From contig NZ_VYSG01000003.1 of assembly GCF_010667615.1 (NCBI RefSeq), positions 248,001-312,000 on the forward strand: a stretch of 64,000 nucleotides of DNA, in the 5' to 3' direction. The position numbers were made by a program, and so were the translations under genes. Of this stretch, positions 61,431 through 64,000 are shown in pieces. Below the pieces are notes generated by a model that was not told where the DNA came from, searched no databases, and worked only from the letters and a program-made list of their open reading frames with translations. The first letter of the stretch is position 1. The number at the start of each line of letters is the position of its first letter. The DNA comes from Bifidobacterium choloepi (GTDB lineage Bacteria > Actinomycetota > Actinomycetes > Actinomycetales > Bifidobacteriaceae).

Positions 61431-61513
61431 CGCCCTGGAAAGGAGCTGGCGGCGTAGCTGCCTGAGGGTCGACCGCCGATGTCGCCGAAGGCGACGAGAG
61501 CACGCTGGAAGGC
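61431..61513. repeat. Family A repeat element, half copy
   Basis: GCCCTGGAAAGGAGCT hairpin, GGCGGCGTAGCTGCC hairpin, GAGGGTCGACC, GTCGCCGAAGGCGAC hairpin, GCACGCTGGAAGG. It sits between the convergent CHAP and MFS genes. Confidence 0.82.
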
Positions 61514-61529
61514 GCCCTCGAGGAGGACG

Positions 61530-63224
61530 TCACTCGTGCACGTGACGGACACGCGACAGCGCGTGCCTTGCGGCGTCGCGGGCAGAGCCGGCACCGGAGC
61601 CGTGGACGCCGAAGACGACCATCAGCACCATGCCGAAGCAGATGACGGCGCTGATCCTGAGCGCCCAGCGAATGCCGAGGATGTTGGCCATCAGCGCGCC
61701 CGGACCGTCGAAGCCCATCGACTGCTGGTAGTAGACGGTGATCGTCGACATGATGAGGATCAGCACCGGCGCGCCGATCGCGCCGGCGATCTGGCGCACC
61801 GTGTTCGTCACGGCCGAGCCCGCGGACACCTGCTTCGCCTCGAGGCAGTTGAGCGACCACGTCGTCACCGGCATCAGCACGAAGCCGACGCCGCCTTGGC
61901 GGATGAACTGGCATACCGAAATCCACCAGATCGACGATGTCGTCGACATCATCGTGCTCATCAACACGGTGGCGAAGAACAGCAGCGTCGTGCCGACCAT
62001 CGCGACCGGTCGCGCGCCGAACCTGTCGAGCGCCCGGCCGCCGAAGTACTGCGCAATCGCCTGGCCAATCGCGCCCGGCAGCATGACGAGGCCCGAAATC
62101 GTCGCCGTGTAGCCGCGGCAATCCTGGATGTACAGCGGCAGCAGCACCGTCAGCGAGCTGAACGAGAAGAACGACATCGCCGCGATGATCGTGCCGATCG
62201 TGAACGACTTGTTCTTCATCACCGACACGTTGAGCAGTGCCGGCTGCGACGATTCGCCCGACTCGTAGCGGCGCGTCGTCTTCTTCTGGCGCACGATGAA
62301 CCACACGATGCCGGCGACGCCGACGACCATCGGCGCCCAGACGATCGGCGAGACGAACGAATACGACTGGATGTTCGTGAAGCCGTACATCAGGCCGCCG
62401 AAGCCGATGACCGACAGCGCGACCGAGAAGAAGTCGGCGCGGGCCATCTTGTCCGACGCGCCGAAGTTGCGCAGGCCGAAGAACGCCAGCACCAGAGCGA
62501 TGACGCCCAGCACCGACAGCGACATGAAGATCGAGCGCCAGCCGTTCATGTCGGTCTGCAGGCCGCCGATCGTCGGGCCGATGGCCGGTGCGACCGACAT
62601 GGCCATGCCGACGGTGCCCATCGCCATGCCGCGCTTGTCGAGCGGGAAGATCGAGAAGACGGTGATCTGCAGCACCGGCCACATGACGCCGGTGCCGATG
62701 GCTTCCAGCAGTCGTCCGCACAGCACGAGCGGGAACACCGGCGCCACCCACGCGAACAGCGAGCCGATCGTGAACACCGTCATCGACGTCAGCACGATCT
62801 GTCGCGTCGTGAATCGGCGGGTGAAGAACGCCGTCAGCGGCACCATGACGCCCATCGTCAGCTGGAAGATCGACGTCAGCCACTGGCCGGTCGTCACGGT
62901 GATGCCGAATTCGGACACGATCGTCGGCAGCGCGGCGGACAGCTGCAGCTGGGTGAAGTTGCCGATGAACGTGATCATCGTCATGACGGCGAGGGAAATG
63001 AACGCGACGTGCGTCAGGTGGCCGTCGCGGTAGCTCTGCTCGCGGTCCAGCGAGCGACCAAGATAATGGATGCGGCCGCGCAGGCCCGGCTCGGTCGGCC
63101 CGGTCGGCTGCTCGGGCGCCGGCTCGTCGTGGTGAACGTCCCTCGTGTACGGACGATCGGCGGCGACGATGGATGATCGATGTTGTTCGTTCTCTTCTGG
63201 TTCTTCTCGTGATTCGGTTGACAT
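61530..63224 (-). CDS. MFS transporter, DHA2-type drug exporter
   Basis: A 564-residue major facilitator with about 14 membrane segments beginning near residue 70, after a hydrophilic N-terminus. TTGQWLTSIFQLTMGVMVPL and MSVAPAIGPTIGGLQTDMNG (motif C of drug antiporters) identify the DHA2 (EmrB/QacA-like) group. It is only distantly related to the tandem MFS pair at 32926-36104. It has a 17-residue insert near ESGESSQPALL. AGAAAG lies before the ATG at 63222-63224. It probably exports drugs or organic anions by proton exchange; the substrate is unknown. Confidence 0.92.
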   Translation of the reverse strand: MSTESREEPEENEQHRSSIVAADRPYTRDVHHDEPAPEQPTGPTEPGLRGRIHYLGRSLDREQSYRDGHLTHVAFISLAVMTMITFIGNFTQLQLSAALPTIVSEFGITVTTGQWLTSIFQLTMGVMVPLTAFFTRRFTTRQIVLTSMTVFTIGSLFAWVAPVFPLVLCGRLLEAIGTGVMWPVLQITVFSIFPLDKRGMAMGTVGMAMSVAPAIGPTIGGLQTDMNGWRSIFMSLSVLGVIALVLAFFGLRNFGASDKMARADFFSVALSVIGFGGLMYGFTNIQSYSFVSPIVWAPMVVGVAGIVWFIVRQKKTTRRYESGESSQPALLNVSVMKNKSFTIGTIIAAMSFFSFSSLTVLLPLYIQDCRGYTATISGLVMLPGAIGQAIAQYFGGRALDRFGARPVAMVGTTLLFFATVLMSTMMSTTSSIWWISVCQFIRQGGVGFVLMPVTTWSLNCLEAKQVSAGSAVTNTVRQIAGAIGAPVLILIMSTITVYYQQSMGFDGPGALMANILGIRWALRISAVICFGMVLMVVFGVHGSGAGSARDAARHALSRVRHVHE

Positions 63225-63407
63225 GGTCGTTCTTTCTCAACGGTGTGGCGGCGTCCGTCGGACGTCCTCGCCGTGCCGCGCCCGCTCTCCATTCCGGGCC
63301 CCCGGCACACAAATGCAAGGGCGCCGGCCTTCCGTCCGGAAGACCGCCGCCCCTTGTCGTCGACCTGAATCAGTCCTTGTTCGCGCCGCTCCGGCGCGTG
63401 ATCGCAT

Positions 63408-64000
63408 TTACCTGGTCGACGGAAACTCCTCTGTGGTGGCTTTCAGCTCGCCAGTTTCTTCCTGCCCGCGGACAGATTCGGCGTCGTTGTCCGCCGTTTC
63501 GGCTTCGGAACTCGCCTCGCCGGTCGTGTCTTCGCCGTCGACTGAATTTTCGAACGATTCGTCCTCCGATTCGTCCGCCGTGTCGTCCCGCGAATCCCGG
63601 CCGGAATCACCGGAAGAATCGTCCTCGCCGTTGTCGGACGATCCGGCGTCGTCCGGCGAGTACTCGACGACGTTGAGCACGGCGATGCCTTCAGGCGTCT
63701 TGATGAACACGTTCGCCTTGCCGCCGATTTCCTCGAGGCCCTCGAGCAGGTGCGCGATCGGCTCGGTGTCGAGCACCGGCAGCACCTGGGCGACGCCGTC
63801 GTCGTCGATGACGCGCAGCGTCTCGTCGAGCTCGCCGGTCGACAGGATCTTGTCGATGTGCTGCTCGAACTCGGCGAGCTCCGCTGCCTGCGGGTCGTTG
63901 TCCGCGGTGGTGTCGGCAGTCGCCAGTTCGTCGGCGACGGTGGCCGGGAACGCCGTGGTGACGGCGTCGGCCGATGCGGTGGCCGACGGCGCCGCCGCCT
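63408..64000 (-). CDS. Acidic Ser/Asp-rich protein, 5' end outside the window
   Basis: The frame is open on the minus strand from the window edge to a stop at 63408; 197 residues are visible. The visible part has an Ala/Thr-rich start, a folded-looking stretch (EFEQHIDKILSTGELDETLR, then VIDDDGVAQVLPVLDTEP and NVFIKTPEGIAVLNVVEY) and a strongly acidic C-terminal tail of about 80 residues (DDAGSSDNGEDDSSGDSGRD). The tail overlaps several dispersed-motif copies (63552, 63615), as in other genes here. I do not recognise the family. An upstream GTG at 63785 is unlikely to be the start because the frame continues upstream with similar codon usage. Confidence 0.7.
   Translation of the reverse strand, partial: AAAPSATASADAVTTAFPATVADELATADTTADNDPQAAELAEFEQHIDKILSTGELDETLRVIDDDGVAQVLPVLDTEPIAHLLEGLEEIGGKANVFIKTPEGIAVLNVVEYSPDDAGSSDNGEDDSSGDSGRDSRDDTADESEDESFENSVDGEDTTGEASSEAETADNDAESVRGQEETGELKATTEEFPSTR

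Overview
The window is high-GC (roughly 65%) actinobacterial chromosome. An anaerobic ribonucleotide reductase (nrdD/nrdG), a long mupirocin-tolerant-type IleRS behind a T-box, a MarR regulator with two ABC half-exporters, a double-activase 2-hydroxyacyl-CoA dehydratase-like giant protein, and the order argS-lysA-hom-thrB fit a Bifidobacterium or close relative. This is inferred from gene content and composition; there is no rRNA in the window. I see no phage, CRISPR array, insertion sequence or replication origin.

Layout. 1-2.9 kb: 3' part of nrdD, then nrdG. 3.1-5.8 kb (minus): large lipoprotein resembling tannase/feruloyl-type esterases. 5.8-9.9 kb: repeat-rich intergenic stretch, a nuclease-like protein of unknown role, two paralogous unknown proteins, and a TetR regulator. 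9.9-12.5 kb: 62-bp tandem repeats and an ABC-2 exporter. 12.8-20.1 kb: the 1606-residue activase/dehydratase-like protein, a glutamate-cysteine ligase-like enzyme and an FMN reductase. 20.4-25.4 kb: a MarR-ABC-ABC operon with a clear palindromic operator. 25.5-27.7 kb: three small acidic proteins around a tyrosine phosphatase. 27.9-31.6 kb: T-box and ileS. 31.8-38.5 kb: an unknown protein, two tandem MFS exporters, a Fic protein, a GNAT protein and a DUF457 membrane protein. 38.7-42 kb: a TetM-like GTPase, tRNA-Gly, tRNA-Val and RidA. 42.1-50.3 kb: argS, lysA, hom, thrB and a Maf-Nudix fusion. 50.4-64 kb: a LacI regulator, an acyl-CoA ligase, a fused double ABC exporter, an aldo/keto reductase, a secreted HNH nuclease, a CHAP protein, a third MFS exporter and a truncated acidic protein.

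Amino-acid genes (lysA, hom, thrB) cluster with argS. Efflux genes are abundant: five transport loci, two of them next to their own regulators.

The most unusual content lies outside the genes. (1) A short motif, GAACGATTC, often extended to GAACGATTCGTCCG, occurs at least 28 times exactly by my reading, in both orientations, in intergenic DNA, in a terminator, in a T-box stem and inside many genes, where it encodes Asp/Ser-rich insertions. (2) Two families of large inverted-repeat elements (A and B, full length about 160-240 bp) have small GAA-loop hairpins whose stem sequences change while pairing is kept. They lie between many genes, and a half copy is inside a coding sequence. (3) A third family (C) of about 40-bp palindromes bounded by GATGTC/GACATC occurs 11 times, mostly at gene ends. 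I know of no published description of these as a system; that must be checked by database search.
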